Program-made: the position numbers and the translations under genes
Shown here: in pieces, positions 35,158-44,751 of the stretch
Layout of the letters: the number at the start of each line of letters is the position of its first letter
Numbering within the stretch: the stretch's first letter is position 1
Notes under the pieces: generated by a model
The model's database searches: none
What the model saw: only the letters and a program-made list of their open reading frames with translations
Told to the model about the DNA's origin: nothing
NCBI GenBank assembly: GCA_022826825.1
Contig: JAJDUD010000044.1
Coordinates: forward strand, 32,644 to 96,643
DNA from: Acidobacteriota bacterium
GTDB lineage: Bacteria > Acidobacteriota > Vicinamibacteria > Marinacidobacterales > Marinacidobacteraceae
Length of the DNA: 64,000 nucleotides
Reading direction: 5' to 3'

Positions 35158-36420
35158 GTGAAGCCGCTCGAAACCTCGACCGACTACCGCCGTCCCTACC
35201 GTCCCCTCCCCGTCGCGATCTTCAACGCGGCGGGCCACATGGCTCGGAGGCTCGGCATCGACGACCGCATGAACGTCGACCGGCTGATCGCCGCGGCAAG
35301 GCGGAAGACCGGGCTCTCGGACTTCGGCGACGACTGGTTCCTCGAGCCGCTCGAGGTCCTCGTCGCATCGATCAACGACGAAGCGGCCCTGACTCCCGTG
35401 GGCGTCCGCCTCCTGAGCGCCCGGATCGTCGTCGCCCTGGCGACCCGGCTGCGCGCCGAACGCCTGCTGCGGGACAACCCGGAGATTCGGGACCTGGACC
35501 TCGGCAAGGTCCTCGTGATCGCCGGTCTGCAGCGCACCGCCACGACGACGCTCCACCGGCTGATCGCGGCGGATCCCGGGGTGCGCGCCCTCCGGTCGTG
35601 GGAGGCGCTCAATCCGGCGCCGCTCCCCGGCGACCGGCCCGGCGATCCCCGGGGCCGCCTCCGGCAGGCGAAGCTGGGGGTGCAGGCGATCCGGTTCCTG
35701 TCACCGGACTTTCTCGCGGTGCATCCGCTCGCCCCCGACGCGCCGGAGGAAGACATCCTGCTGCTCGACACCTCCTTCATGAGCCAGTCGGCGGAAGCGA
35801 CGATGCGCGTCCCGCGCTACGCGCGCTGGCTCGAAGGGCAGGACCACAAGAAGCCCTACGAGTACCTGGTCACCCTGCTCAAGGTCCTGCAGTGGCAGCG
35901 TCCGGGCCGGTGCTGGGTGCTGAAGACGCCCCACCACCTGGAGCACCTCGACGTCATTCTCGACATCTTTCCGGATGTCTGCATCGTGCAGACCCACCGT
36001 GACCCGAAGAAATCGATCCCGTCGTTCTGCAGTATGGTGGCCCACGCGACGGGGCTGTGGAGCGACCAGGTGGACCCGCGGGAGATCGCGGCGCACTGGA
36101 CGCGCAAGACGCTCCGGATGATCGAGCGCTCGATGCACGTGCGGAAGACCAGCGCGGACGGGGTGTTCGTCGATGTCCTGTACCGCGATCTGGTCGAGGA
36201 TCCGATCGGCGCGATGCGCACCGTCTACCGGTCCGCCGGAATCGGTTTCACCGAAGCGGCCGAGAATGCCGCGAGGACGGTCGCCGCGCGGGACGTGAAG
36301 GACCGCCACGGCAGGCACGTCTATACGGCGGCCAGCTTCGGCCTCGACGACCGGGCCATCGACGAGGCGTTCGGGTTCTACCGGCGGGCGTACGGAATTC
36401 CTGACGAGGGGCATGCCTAG
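35158..36420 (+). CDS. PAPS-dependent sulfotransferase family protein
   Basis: 420 residues. The GTG at 35158 is the first start after the upstream stop. The 5'-phosphosulfate loop is VIAGLQRTATTTLHRL (about 121-136) and the 3'-phosphate motif HRDPKKSIPSFCSM starts near residue 280. It belongs to the sulfotransferase_3-like bacterial group, which transfers sulfate to hydroxyl groups of small molecules or lipids. Its place after a sterol-reductase homologue and SDRs suggests sulfation of the same product. A two-base gap to the next SDR marks an operon. Confidence 0.88.
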   Translation: MKPLETSTDYRRPYRPLPVAIFNAAGHMARRLGIDDRMNVDRLIAAARRKTGLSDFGDDWFLEPLEVLVASINDEAALTPVGVRLLSARIVVALATRLRAERLLRDNPEIRDLDLGKVLVIAGLQRTATTTLHRLIAADPGVRALRSWEALNPAPLPGDRPGDPRGRLRQAKLGVQAIRFLSPDFLAVHPLAPDAPEEDILLLDTSFMSQSAEATMRVPRYARWLEGQDHKKPYEYLVTLLKVLQWQRPGRCWVLKTPHHLEHLDVILDIFPDVCIVQTHRDPKKSIPSFCSMVAHATGLWSDQVDPREIAAHWTRKTLRMIERSMHVRKTSADGVFVDVLYRDLVEDPIGAMRTVYRSAGIGFTEAAENAARTVAARDVKDRHGRHVYTAASFGLDDRAIDEAFGFYRRAYGIPDEGHA

Positions 36421-36422
36421 CG

Positions 36423-37400
36423 ATGCGCAGGATCATCCGCGCAGTGTCCGGCGCGATCCGCGACCGCGCCTCGCAGCGGCCGACGCTGGACCCGGTGCCC
36501 GAGCGCGTGCGCATCGACGGCAGGGTGTGCCTCGTCACCGGGGCCAACAGCGGGCTGGGCAAGGCGGTGGCGGTGGACCTGGCGAGGCGCGGCGGCCGGG
36601 TGTTCATGGCCTGCCGCGGGGGCCATCCGCAAGCGGGCGAGGACGTCCGGCGACTCTCGGGCTCCGATGCGGTCGAGATGCTGAAGGTCGATCTCGCCGA
36701 TCTGGAGTCCGTGCACGCGCTCGCCGACCGGCTCCGGCGCGAGCCCGGCCGGGTGGACATCACCGTACTGAACGCCGGGGTGATGCCGCGGACGGCGTGG
36801 CGCTCGGCGCAGGGCTACGAGCTGATGTTCGCCGTGCACTTCCTGGCCAATCGGCTCCTGATCGACCGGCTGCTGGCGGACGGGACGATCCGGCCGTCGA
36901 GCGGTCCCGGCGCAGCGCCCCGGATCGTGTTCGTGGCGTCCGAACAGCATCGCTCGGCCCGCCCGATCGACTTCGAGGCGTTCGGCGCGTTCCACGACTA
37001 CGGGCTGACCGACGGCCTCTACTACTACGGGTTCAGCAAGCTGCACCTCGTCACCTATGCCAAAGAACTGTCGCGGAGGCTCAACCCGGGCCCGGAGGTC
37101 CGGGTCGCGGTGCACTCGCTCTGCCCGGGAGCGGTCAACTCCAACCTCGCCCGGGAAGCGCCGGCATTCCTGAAGCCGCTGCTGTTTCCGGTCATGCGCC
37201 TGGCGTTCGCCTCGCCCGACAAGGCCGCGGCGCCCGTCACCTACGCCTGTTGCGCGGAGGAGACCGGCCGGCGCACCGGGCTCTACCTGCACCTCATGCA
37301 GAAGAAGGACCCGTCGCCGTACGCCCTCGACGAGGCCGCCGGGGAGCGGCTCTGGGAAGCCAGCGCCGCGCTGCTCGCGCAACACCCACCGGCCGCGTAG
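36423..37400 (+). CDS. Retinol-dehydrogenase-like SDR
   Basis: 325 residues, longer than classical SDRs by an N-terminal extension of about 30. TGANSGLGK (about 39-47) binds cofactor, NAG is in LNAGVMPRT, and the catalytic Tyr/Lys is YGFSK. The ordering resembles the RDH/WW-domain oxidoreductase group that acts on hydrophobic alcohols and ketones. It lies between the sulfotransferase and SRPBCC genes with minimal spacing. Confidence 0.87.
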   Translation: MRRIIRAVSGAIRDRASQRPTLDPVPERVRIDGRVCLVTGANSGLGKAVAVDLARRGGRVFMACRGGHPQAGEDVRRLSGSDAVEMLKVDLADLESVHALADRLRREPGRVDITVLNAGVMPRTAWRSAQGYELMFAVHFLANRLLIDRLLADGTIRPSSGPGAAPRIVFVASEQHRSARPIDFEAFGAFHDYGLTDGLYYYGFSKLHLVTYAKELSRRLNPGPEVRVAVHSLCPGAVNSNLAREAPAFLKPLLFPVMRLAFASPDKAAAPVTYACCAEETGRRTGLYLHLMQKKDPSPYALDEAAGERLWEASAALLAQHPPAA

Positions 37401-37405
37401 TCACC

Positions 37406-37843
37406 GTGTTCCGGTACCGGGTCGCTTCCGACCCCGTCGAGATCGAAGCGCCGGCCGAACGGGTGTGGGACATCCTCGTCGACTTCGAGCGCTACGGGGA
37501 ATGGAACCCGTTCACCACCCGCGTCGAGGCGAGCCTCGAAATCGGCTCACCCGTCATGCTCCACGTCCGGCTCGGGCGCCTGCAGCGGAAACAGCCCGAG
37601 CGGATCGAAACCGTCGAACCCCCGCATCTCCTGGCCTGGGGCACGACGATGGGCCACCCCTTCCTGCTCTCCGCGCTGCGGGAACAAAGGGTGGAAGCGC
37701 TGAGCGAAACGCGCTGCCGCTACCTGACGACCGACGCGACCACCGGGCTGCTGACGCCGCTGGTGGCAGTCCTCTTCGGCCGGCTCATCCGCCAGGGCTT
37801 CAACGACCTGGCAGCAGCCCTCAAGACCCGCGCGGAAGCGTAG
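37406..37843 (+). CDS. SRPBCC-family protein
   Basis: 145-residue START-like helix-grip protein with DFERYGEWNPFTTRVEA near the N-terminus and a C-terminal amphipathic helix (LIRQGFNDLAAALK). This fold encloses a hydrophobic ligand; family members include cyclases and lipid carriers. GTG at 37406 starts five bases after the SDR stop. As last gene of the run it may carry the pathway substrate. The same frame is open much further upstream but overlaps the SDR. Confidence 0.85.
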   Translation: MFRYRVASDPVEIEAPAERVWDILVDFERYGEWNPFTTRVEASLEIGSPVMLHVRLGRLQRKQPERIETVEPPHLLAWGTTMGHPFLLSALREQRVEALSETRCRYLTTDATTGLLTPLVAVLFGRLIRQGFNDLAAALKTRAEA

Positions 37844-38136
37844 GAAACGCGGGCCAGTCCTGTAGCACGACGGCTTGGAACGCCGACCTCCGGTCGGCAC
37901 GCGCGGCGCTCCGCGCCGCGCACGTCGCAACCGCGCCCGAAAAAGATGGCTCCCACCTCGGCGTGGAACTCAAGAGCGGAGGTGACACCCCCGGCTGGGA
38001 ACGCCGACCTCCGGTCGGCACCGCTGCGCGGTAGCGCAGCGAACGGCGCGACGCTGCTCTCACTCAGCAGCGGGGACGCTGTCCATGCAACCAACCAGCG
38101 ATCGAAGCCGCGCGCCAGATCACATCGCCCGACCGA
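37844..38136. repeat. Two dispersed two-hairpin repeats
   Basis: Copy one: GCCGACC-TCC-GGTCGGC (37882-37898) then GCGCGGCGC-TCC-GCGCCGCGC (37901-37921). Copy two: the same first hairpin (38003-38019) then CGCTGCGC-GGTA-GCGCAGCG (38022-38041). The first hairpins are identical while the second differ yet pair perfectly. No gene in the gap. Confidence 0.85.
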
Positions 38137-38718
38137 TTACCGGTCGTGCATGCCCTTCCCTTCAAGGATCCGCGCCGCGTGCTTCTCGATCCGCGCCGCC
38201 CGGGTCTTCGACTGTTTCGCCGCGCCGAAGAAGAGGTTGTATCCCCGCTGCCGCCCCGGGGTCAGCGCCTCGAAGGCCGCCCTGAACTCAGGGTCCGACT
38301 CCATCTTCGCGAGGAGTTCCGTCACCGGGACCAATTCGTTCTTCTGTTTGAAATCCACCTTCAAGCCGGCCCGTTCCACCTCGATGGCGTTCGCGATGGT
38401 GGCCCTGATAATCGGTTCCTTCTCCTCGATCTCCTCGACGCTCGTGAACCGCAGCTGACGGGACGCCTGCGAGTGCGGTCCCGGCGGAACGAGCAGACCG
38501 TGTGGATTGTCCAAGAGGGAGCCCTTGAAGAAACCGAGGTCGCACGTGCGCTGGAACCCCCCGAGGATGACCACGTTCGCGCCCTGAAACGAGTAGCAGG
38601 GCTGACGCCACTTCAGGTCCTCCTCGAGCGGGAAGTCCAGAAGGATCGCCCGCAACCGCTGCTTTTCGGCGCGCCAGGTCTTGGTATGCCGGAAGTACCG
38701 GTCAAGTCTTGAAAGCAT
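38137..38718 (-). CDS. YdeI/OmpD-associated family protein
   Basis: 193 residues. The N-terminal half is a DUF1801-like domain (LKWRQPCYSFQGANVVILGGF) and the C-terminal half a YdeI-type helical tail (LTPGRQRGYNLFFGAAKQSKTRAARIEK). In E. coli YdeI is linked to peptide resistance, but general function is uncertain. Stand-alone gene flanked by repeats. Confidence 0.85.
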   Translation of the reverse strand: MLSRLDRYFRHTKTWRAEKQRLRAILLDFPLEEDLKWRQPCYSFQGANVVILGGFQRTCDLGFFKGSLLDNPHGLLVPPGPHSQASRQLRFTSVEEIEEKEPIIRATIANAIEVERAGLKVDFKQKNELVPVTELLAKMESDPEFRAAFEALTPGRQRGYNLFFGAAKQSKTRAARIEKHAARILEGKGMHDR

Positions 38719-38897
38719 GCAGCGTGCTTCCCTGTCGGACTCTTGTGGATTGCTCTACCGAGGGGACTACGGGCGCCGACGCGATGCCGGTAGCGAACCC
38801 ATCCCGGGAACCGGGTCGCGGCATCCCCGCGCCACGCGGTGCGGTGCCCACCGGCGGCCGGTCGCCTGACCCTCGTGCGTTCGGCCCGATCCCTGCC
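38719..38897. other. Short gap
   Basis: 180 bases without a gene; a GATGCCG/CGGCATC pair around 38780-38825 suggests a weak relative of the dispersed repeat. Confidence 0.35.
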
Positions 38898-40334
38898 CTA
38901 CCGCACCCGCCGCGAGTAGTTCACCCCGACGAATACCTGGGTCACCTCGCCCGCGTCGTTCACGTCGAAGCGCACCAACTCCCCGTGCGCGCCGTAACCG
39001 TCGCTCACCAAGCGGAAGACATGGGGGGTGTCGGTGGGTTTCAGCACGCCCTTCGAACCACTCGGGTCCTCGGAGAGGGGTGACAGGATCACCAGGTCGT
39101 TCTCCTGGCGAAGCACGGCAGTGTCCCCGTTGCGCCTCCGGTAGGTCCCCAGGTAGATGTCCCAGTCGGAGGACCAGACCGCCGGTTCTTCCTTTTCGGC
39201 GCGCGAGGCGGCAAGGGCGGGCGCGACCCACTCGAAGGCCTTGTTCAGGTAGCGGCCGGGGTCGCCGTCGCCGCTGTTGGTAAAGACGACGACGCCGATC
39301 TTCTCCTCCGGGCTGAGCTGGGTCTGCGTCCGGTAGCCGGGATACCCACCGCCGTGGCCGATCAGGTCGCGGTCTTCGGTGTGGCGCACCGAAAAACCGA
39401 GGCCCCAGCCGCTGTCCCACGAGGACTGGAGCCAGTGGACCCGCTGCATCTCCAGCAGGGTGTTGCTGGCGAGGATCTCCTCGCTGCGGCGGTCGCGGAC
39501 CCGCATCTGCCAGGAGAGGAAACGGAGCATGTCGGGGACCGTCGAGGAGAGGCCGGTCGCGGGGTCGAACGAGCGGGCGTCCACGAAAGGGAAGACCTCG
39601 CGGGGGCCATCGGGCATCCGGCGACCGTAGCCGGTCGCGAGCCGGTCCCGCTGGTCTGCCGGGACCTGGCCGACGCTGGTGGAGTCCATCCCCAGCGGTC
39701 CCAGGATCCCGTCGGTCACGAGGTCGGCGAAGGAATCGCCGGTGGCGTCTTCGGCCACCATGCCGGCGAGAGTGAACCCGAGGTTCGAGTACTTCCACTT
39801 GGTTTCGGTGGCGTAGGTGGTCTCCTGATCCGAGACCGTTTCCCGCAGGGCCTCCACTTCCGGGAACTCGAAGTCGGTCCAGGCGGGGTGGATGGACTCG
39901 CGCGGCAGCCCCGCGGTGTGAGTCAGCAGGTGGCGGACGGTGACCGGCCGCGCCTCCGGATGCCGGTTCCGGATGTCGAACCACGGCAGGTACTCGGTGA
40001 CCGGGTCGTCGAGGCGGAGCTTTCCGGCGTCGCGGGCGCGCATCACCGTGATCGCCGTGAACAGCTTCGAGTGGGAGGCGATCCGGAAGATGGAGTCCTC
40101 GCTCATCGGGAGCGGAGGATCCAGCGAGGCATGGCCGTAGGCCTTCACCCAGACCGGTTCCTGGTCGTGGACGATGCCGATCACCAGCCCCGGCAGCCCA
40201 CCGTGTTCCAGCTGGGCCTGGATCCAGGTGTCCAGCAGGGTGATCCCGGCCTGGACCGGGGAATCGGGACTCTCTTCGGCGGCCGCCGGGGCCGCGGCGA
40301 CGAGCAGGACGAAGAGCAGGGTGGGGAAGCGCAT
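38898..40334 (-). CDS. Exported serine hydrolase, beta-lactamase fold
   Basis: 478 residues. ATG at 40334 follows GGGAGG and starts a signal peptide (cleavage near AAAEES). Catalytic S87 and K90 (IASHSKLF), second-motif KYSNLG with Tyr and Asn, and third-motif HGGGYPGY are all intact. After the catalytic domain a roughly 90-residue lipocalin-like beta domain follows. The upstream M14 peptidase stop is only two bases before the start, so the two are co-transcribed, perhaps to process the same peptide substrate. Confidence 0.92.
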   Translation of the reverse strand: MRFPTLLFVLLVAAAPAAAEESPDSPVQAGITLLDTWIQAQLEHGGLPGLVIGIVHDQEPVWVKAYGHASLDPPLPMSEDSIFRIASHSKLFTAITVMRARDAGKLRLDDPVTEYLPWFDIRNRHPEARPVTVRHLLTHTAGLPRESIHPAWTDFEFPEVEALRETVSDQETTYATETKWKYSNLGFTLAGMVAEDATGDSFADLVTDGILGPLGMDSTSVGQVPADQRDRLATGYGRRMPDGPREVFPFVDARSFDPATGLSSTVPDMLRFLSWQMRVRDRRSEEILASNTLLEMQRVHWLQSSWDSGWGLGFSVRHTEDRDLIGHGGGYPGYRTQTQLSPEEKIGVVVFTNSGDGDPGRYLNKAFEWVAPALAASRAEKEEPAVWSSDWDIYLGTYRRRNGDTAVLRQENDLVILSPLSEDPSGSKGVLKPTDTPHVFRLVSDGYGAHGELVRFDVNDAGEVTQVFVGVNYSRRVR

Positions 40335-40336
40335 GA

Positions 40337-43300
40337 TCAATCCTCCCGTTCGCAGACGATCTCCGATTCTATGGAAGAGTCGGCGTGACGCGGCCGGAGG
40401 CGGGCGGTCTCGTCCGTGCCTGCTACCCCCTGGTTCGCGAACTGCGCCCGCCGCGCGGCCTTGACCGGCCGGGGGCGGAAGAGCGATAGCCGCACCCCGT
40501 CGGTGAAGTCCTCCTCGAAGCGCTGGACCTCCCAGTCGCTCTCGTACATGAGCTTCACCACGGACATCAGGTAGCCGAACTGGCCGCGGGCGGCGACCTT
40601 GTCCATCCACTCGGGACCGGCGGTCTCGTCCGGCATGTCGCAACCCAGGTCGAGCACGGTGATCTGCGGATGGCGCTCGATGAACATCCTCCCGTTCGGG
40701 TCCGGACGCTTCCACATGGAACTGACGTAGATCTCGTCGCTGAACGAGCCGCCCTCCTGGAAGGAGTAGGAGTGGTCGAAGAGGATGTTCATCCCTTCGT
40801 AGATTTCGAGCCGGAACGGGTCGGGCTGGTAACGGCGGGCGTACTTCTCGAAGCGGTGCACGAGACGCTCGTTCGCGGCGCGGATGTCGGCGACGCTCTG
40901 CACCTCCTCGATGATCCGCTCCCGCAGCTCGGCGCCCACCGGCTTGTGGTCGGGGTAGTTCGGGTCATCAATGTGGTGGAGGTTGATGTGGTAGCCGCGG
41001 GGGATCCAGAACGCGAGGAACCAGGGCACCTTGTAGCCCGCGAACTGGTGCACCCACTCGTGGCTCGGGTAGCCGTGGGGGTTCATGTACACGTCCGGCA
41101 GCCAGCGGTAGTAGAGCTGGCGCCGTACGAGGGCCTCCGGCAGCAGGGGATCGTCGTCCCAGATGTAGGCGCCCACGTCCCGCGCCACCGAACTCCAGTA
41201 GCCGCCGTGCAGGATGAAGGTCGGCCGGAGCTTGTGGAACTCGTAGTGGTTCGCGGCGCCGTCCGGGTTCTCCATCGGGTGGTAGACGATGTTCATCCGC
41301 TCGAGGTACTTCCGGTAGTCGGGGTCGGTCGCCACCAGTTCCATGAAGCGCATCACCCCGCTGGTCGCGGAGACCTCGTTCGAGTGCTGGCGGGTGGTGA
41401 TGAAGAGGACGGGTTTGAGGGCGCTCGCCTTCGCCTGCGAGAAGAGCTCCGCCTCGTGCGGCAGCATCACGTCCATCGCCCAGACGTTCCGGCCCCGGTA
41501 GGTGCGTCCGGCGACGTAGGCGTTGAACTCGGGGAACGTCTGGAGGCGCGGGATCAACTCCTCCTCCAGTTCGTCCGGGCCGATCACGTGGTCCCAGGTG
41601 ACGAACCGCTCGCCCGGGGTCGGCTCGATGGTCTCGATGCCGCCCGGCTGCGGGAGCAGCGCGGGATCCGCCGGCCGCAGCCCCTCCTCGATGGCCGCGT
41701 TCCCGATCCGGGCGGCGACGACGAGTTCCTCGAGCCGGGCGTAGCCGAGCGCGGTCCGCAGCCCTCCCGCCGCCTGCATCGCGCCCAGTCCCTCGACCAT
41801 CCGTCCCACCGTCCGGGCGGTCTCGAAGTCCCCGGCGTCCACGCTCGCGGTCAGCCGCGCCGCTCCCTCGGCGTCCGCCCGCACCGTCACGGACGTGACA
41901 CGGGGGGCCGAGACGTCCAGTTCCGTCAGGCCGATCCGCCGCTCCACGGTCGCGCCGGCCCGGGTGGTCCACTTCATCGCGATCTCGGGGTGCGGCACCG
42001 CGTTACCGACGAAGGTGACGCGCACCTCGGGCGGCCCCTCCCGCGTCGGATGGATCATGGGCATGAGCCTCCCGGGAGCGACCTCGCGGCTGCCCGACTC
42101 CTGGCCGCTGAAGATGCCCCAGAAGTCGATCGTGTTGAAGGTGAGGTCCTCGTGGAGCGAGTCCATCGAGGAGATCCGTTCCTCGTCGAGATCCAGCAGG
42201 AAGTCCGGCTCGCTCATCTTGATGTCCAGGAAGAAATCCCGGAAGAAGGGCTGGTTCTTCAGGCTCAGGTCGCCGCGCGTGTACTCCCGCGCGAACTCGA
42301 ACATCCGGGGCTGGGCGTCGAACTGGTAGTAGTCCCAGAGCCGCTCCGGGTCGGTGCGGACGTACACGTCGGCGACCTCCTCGCCGTTCACCGTGGCGTG
42401 GAACCCGCCGCTCGTGTAGTGGATCTTCGCCGTCGGGACGTGGGGGAAATACTCGCGGGTGGTGAAGCGCGGGGCGAAGCGGTCCTCGTGCAGCACCCGT
42501 CCCACGTCGTCCGTGACCTCCACCTCGTACTCCATCGGCCCCGTATCCACCTTCACGAACTCGGTGTCATCGACGTCGATGCCCAGTTCGCGGGCCAGGA
42601 TCCAGTCGATCGGGAAGATCTCCTGGAGCCAGCGAATGTCCTGCCCGTACCAGCGCTCGTTCGCCGGGTAGTGTGCGGTCGGGAACCGGACCGTGATCCG
42701 GCCGACGTCCTGGTCCCGGACCGCCGGGAGCACGTAGTCGGCGAGCCAACTGAATCCCTGCTTGTAAGCGCAGATGACCCGGACCCGGGTCTCCGCGGCG
42801 CCGGCCTCCCGGAGCGCGGCTTCGAACTCCTCCTGGAGGCGCATCCGGAGATCGGGCGGCTCGCTGACCAGGATCTCGACCTCCACCCGGTCCCCCGAAC
42901 TCACCCGCGACACCACGTCGGCGGTGAACCGCTCGCGCAACTCGTCCACCTCCCAGCCGAGGTCGAGTTCCTCGTCGAACACGGTGACCGGTCCGTAGCG
43001 TGAAGCCGCGGTGACCGAAACCTCGGGGACCCCCGTCCGCTCCCGCAGCCGCGCCTCCAGGAAGGCTCCCACTTCCGCGCTCGCCTCCTCGAGGAATACG
43101 TCCACCTCCAGCGAGGTGACGTCGCCGCCGGACCACGTGGGGCTCAGGTCGTCGAGGTGGACGAGCGCCCGCGCGGCCTGGCCGGCGCTCGATCGCGACC
43201 GCAGGAAGGCGCGCGCGTCCTCCTCGATGGCGGTGAAGTCCACTTCGCCGCGGCGGGTCTCCCAGAGCGAGGGCAGCCGACCCGCCAGGTAGGCCGCCGC

Positions 43301-44605
43301 GGCGTCGAGCCCGGCGGCGTCACCGCCGCGGACCCGCACCGCCGGGGAGTCTCCAAATGCCCCCGGGACGATCTCCACGACGCCCTCGCCGGGGTCGAGC
43401 GCGCGGCCGCCCGGCAGCGACGCCGCGAGATCCCCCGAGCCGATCAGCACCGGATTCGGAAGCACCGAGGGATCCTCGATGTCCCCCTCCACGAAGGCGA
43501 TCGGGAGGGTCAGGCCCGTCGTCTCCAGCCCGATGCGGGCCGCGAGGTCCACCGCTCCGAGCACCGGACCCGCCCCGGCGCCGATGACGAGCACCGTCTC
43601 CGATTCGTCCGGGATCATGTCGTCGCCGCGCGAGTCGCCGAGGAGCCCGTCGGTCGTGTAGAGCCCGGTCAGGTTCAGCGGCGCGGCCTTCGGCTGCCAG
43701 GGGTTCTCCGGGAACCGGCTCTTGTAGGGCGGGCCGAAGCGGTCCACCACCACGCCGTTCCCGTCGGGAAGCTGGAAGTCGAGGGCGCCCGCCCCGTAGT
43801 AGTTGAGCCGCACCGCCCGCCGGTCGGTAAAGCGCGCCTGCCCGACCCGGTGGTCGGCGGCGAGCTCGTCGAGCACCTCGGCGGCGTTCCCGGGGTCCAC
43901 CACGTCGAGCGTCATGACGAGGCGGCTCACCTGCTCGCGATCCTGCTCGTAGACCGCCTCGGTGGCCCGGACCCCGTTCACGTCCACCCGGCTCTCGCCG
44001 AGGAACTCCTCGATGTCGTCCATCACCGAGGAGATCGTGTCGCTCCGGAGCTGCCAGAGATAGGGCAGCCGGGAGGAAGCCGCGTTCGCCGCGTAGAGCG
44101 TCCCGGCGGGATCGGCGCCCGCCACCACGACCGCGTCCGCGCCTCCGAAGGGGGCGGAGACGATGGCAAAAAGCCCCTGCCCCGCGGTCAGGCCGTCAAG
44201 CTGGACGCGGCCCTGCTCCTCGAGTTGCCGGACCCAGCGGTTCGACCGGCCGACCAGGAAGAGCGGCGGCGTGTCCGCTCCCGGCTCGATGTCCGCATCG
44301 AGCACCGCCAGGCCGGGCGTGAAGGCGGAAGACTCGAAGCCCAGCCGGGCCGCGATGTTCGCGGCGGCGGCCACCTCCTCGGGCGCCGGATCGGCCGGCA
44401 GCACGATCCGGGCGCCTATGAAGTCCACCACGCCGTCGCCGTTTTGGTCCTCGAGGAAGACGCCGGGGGCGAAGACGTCCTCGAGCCCGGCGAGCGAGCG
44501 GGCGGCCGGGCTGTCCGGTTGCGCCCTTCCGGTGGAGCCCGAAAAGAGCGGCAGGACAAAGATCAGCGCTGCTGCGGTTCCAGCGGTGGACGTCTTGACG
44601 AACAT
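40337..44605 (-). CDS. Very large M14-family zinc carboxypeptidase
   Basis: 1,422-residue exported protein. ATG 44605 is chosen over 44626 because AGGGAGG precedes it at normal spacing; the signal peptide ends near GRAQP. Two homologous N-terminal segments (about 40-300 and 310-500) share patterns such as AA-AARIGLE with an (A/F)P-F region. Middle domains are beta-rich. The M14 domain is C-terminal: zinc ligands H1071/E1074 (RQHSNEVSAT), a late His near residue 1209 (INLHHIDD) and a candidate catalytic Glu near 1283 (FQEGG). Typical M14 enzymes are 300-500 residues, so the large N-terminal part is notable. It heads a two-gene unit with a serine hydrolase. Confidence 0.85.
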   Translation of the reverse strand: MFVKTSTAGTAAALIFVLPLFSGSTGRAQPDSPAARSLAGLEDVFAPGVFLEDQNGDGVVDFIGARIVLPADPAPEEVAAAANIAARLGFESSAFTPGLAVLDADIEPGADTPPLFLVGRSNRWVRQLEEQGRVQLDGLTAGQGLFAIVSAPFGGADAVVVAGADPAGTLYAANAASSRLPYLWQLRSDTISSVMDDIEEFLGESRVDVNGVRATEAVYEQDREQVSRLVMTLDVVDPGNAAEVLDELAADHRVGQARFTDRRAVRLNYYGAGALDFQLPDGNGVVVDRFGPPYKSRFPENPWQPKAAPLNLTGLYTTDGLLGDSRGDDMIPDESETVLVIGAGAGPVLGAVDLAARIGLETTGLTLPIAFVEGDIEDPSVLPNPVLIGSGDLAASLPGGRALDPGEGVVEIVPGAFGDSPAVRVRGGDAAGLDAAAAYLAGRLPSLWETRRGEVDFTAIEEDARAFLRSRSSAGQAARALVHLDDLSPTWSGGDVTSLEVDVFLEEASAEVGAFLEARLRERTGVPEVSVTAASRYGPVTVFDEELDLGWEVDELRERFTADVVSRVSSGDRVEVEILVSEPPDLRMRLQEEFEAALREAGAAETRVRVICAYKQGFSWLADYVLPAVRDQDVGRITVRFPTAHYPANERWYGQDIRWLQEIFPIDWILARELGIDVDDTEFVKVDTGPMEYEVEVTDDVGRVLHEDRFAPRFTTREYFPHVPTAKIHYTSGGFHATVNGEEVADVYVRTDPERLWDYYQFDAQPRMFEFAREYTRGDLSLKNQPFFRDFFLDIKMSEPDFLLDLDEERISSMDSLHEDLTFNTIDFWGIFSGQESGSREVAPGRLMPMIHPTREGPPEVRVTFVGNAVPHPEIAMKWTTRAGATVERRIGLTELDVSAPRVTSVTVRADAEGAARLTASVDAGDFETARTVGRMVEGLGAMQAAGGLRTALGYARLEELVVAARIGNAAIEEGLRPADPALLPQPGGIETIEPTPGERFVTWDHVIGPDELEEELIPRLQTFPEFNAYVAGRTYRGRNVWAMDVMLPHEAELFSQAKASALKPVLFITTRQHSNEVSATSGVMRFMELVATDPDYRKYLERMNIVYHPMENPDGAANHYEFHKLRPTFILHGGYWSSVARDVGAYIWDDDPLLPEALVRRQLYYRWLPDVYMNPHGYPSHEWVHQFAGYKVPWFLAFWIPRGYHINLHHIDDPNYPDHKPVGAELRERIIEEVQSVADIRAANERLVHRFEKYARRYQPDPFRLEIYEGMNILFDHSYSFQEGGSFSDEIYVSSMWKRPDPNGRMFIERHPQITVLDLGCDMPDETAGPEWMDKVAARGQFGYLMSVVKLMYESDWEVQRFEEDFTDGVRLSLFRPRPVKAARRAQFANQGVAGTDETARLRPRHADSSIESEIVCERED

Positions 44606-44751
44606 GCGCCCCTCCCTTGCCTTCACACCCTATGGTGTCACCCTCCGCGGGATCGTGCCGCGTTCGCGCGCGTGGCTCGCCGGACGCGGGCGGCGTTGCT
44701 GCTGCACGTCGAGCATCGGCGCGCGGAAGCCCGAGCGCCGCGGCGGCGCCG

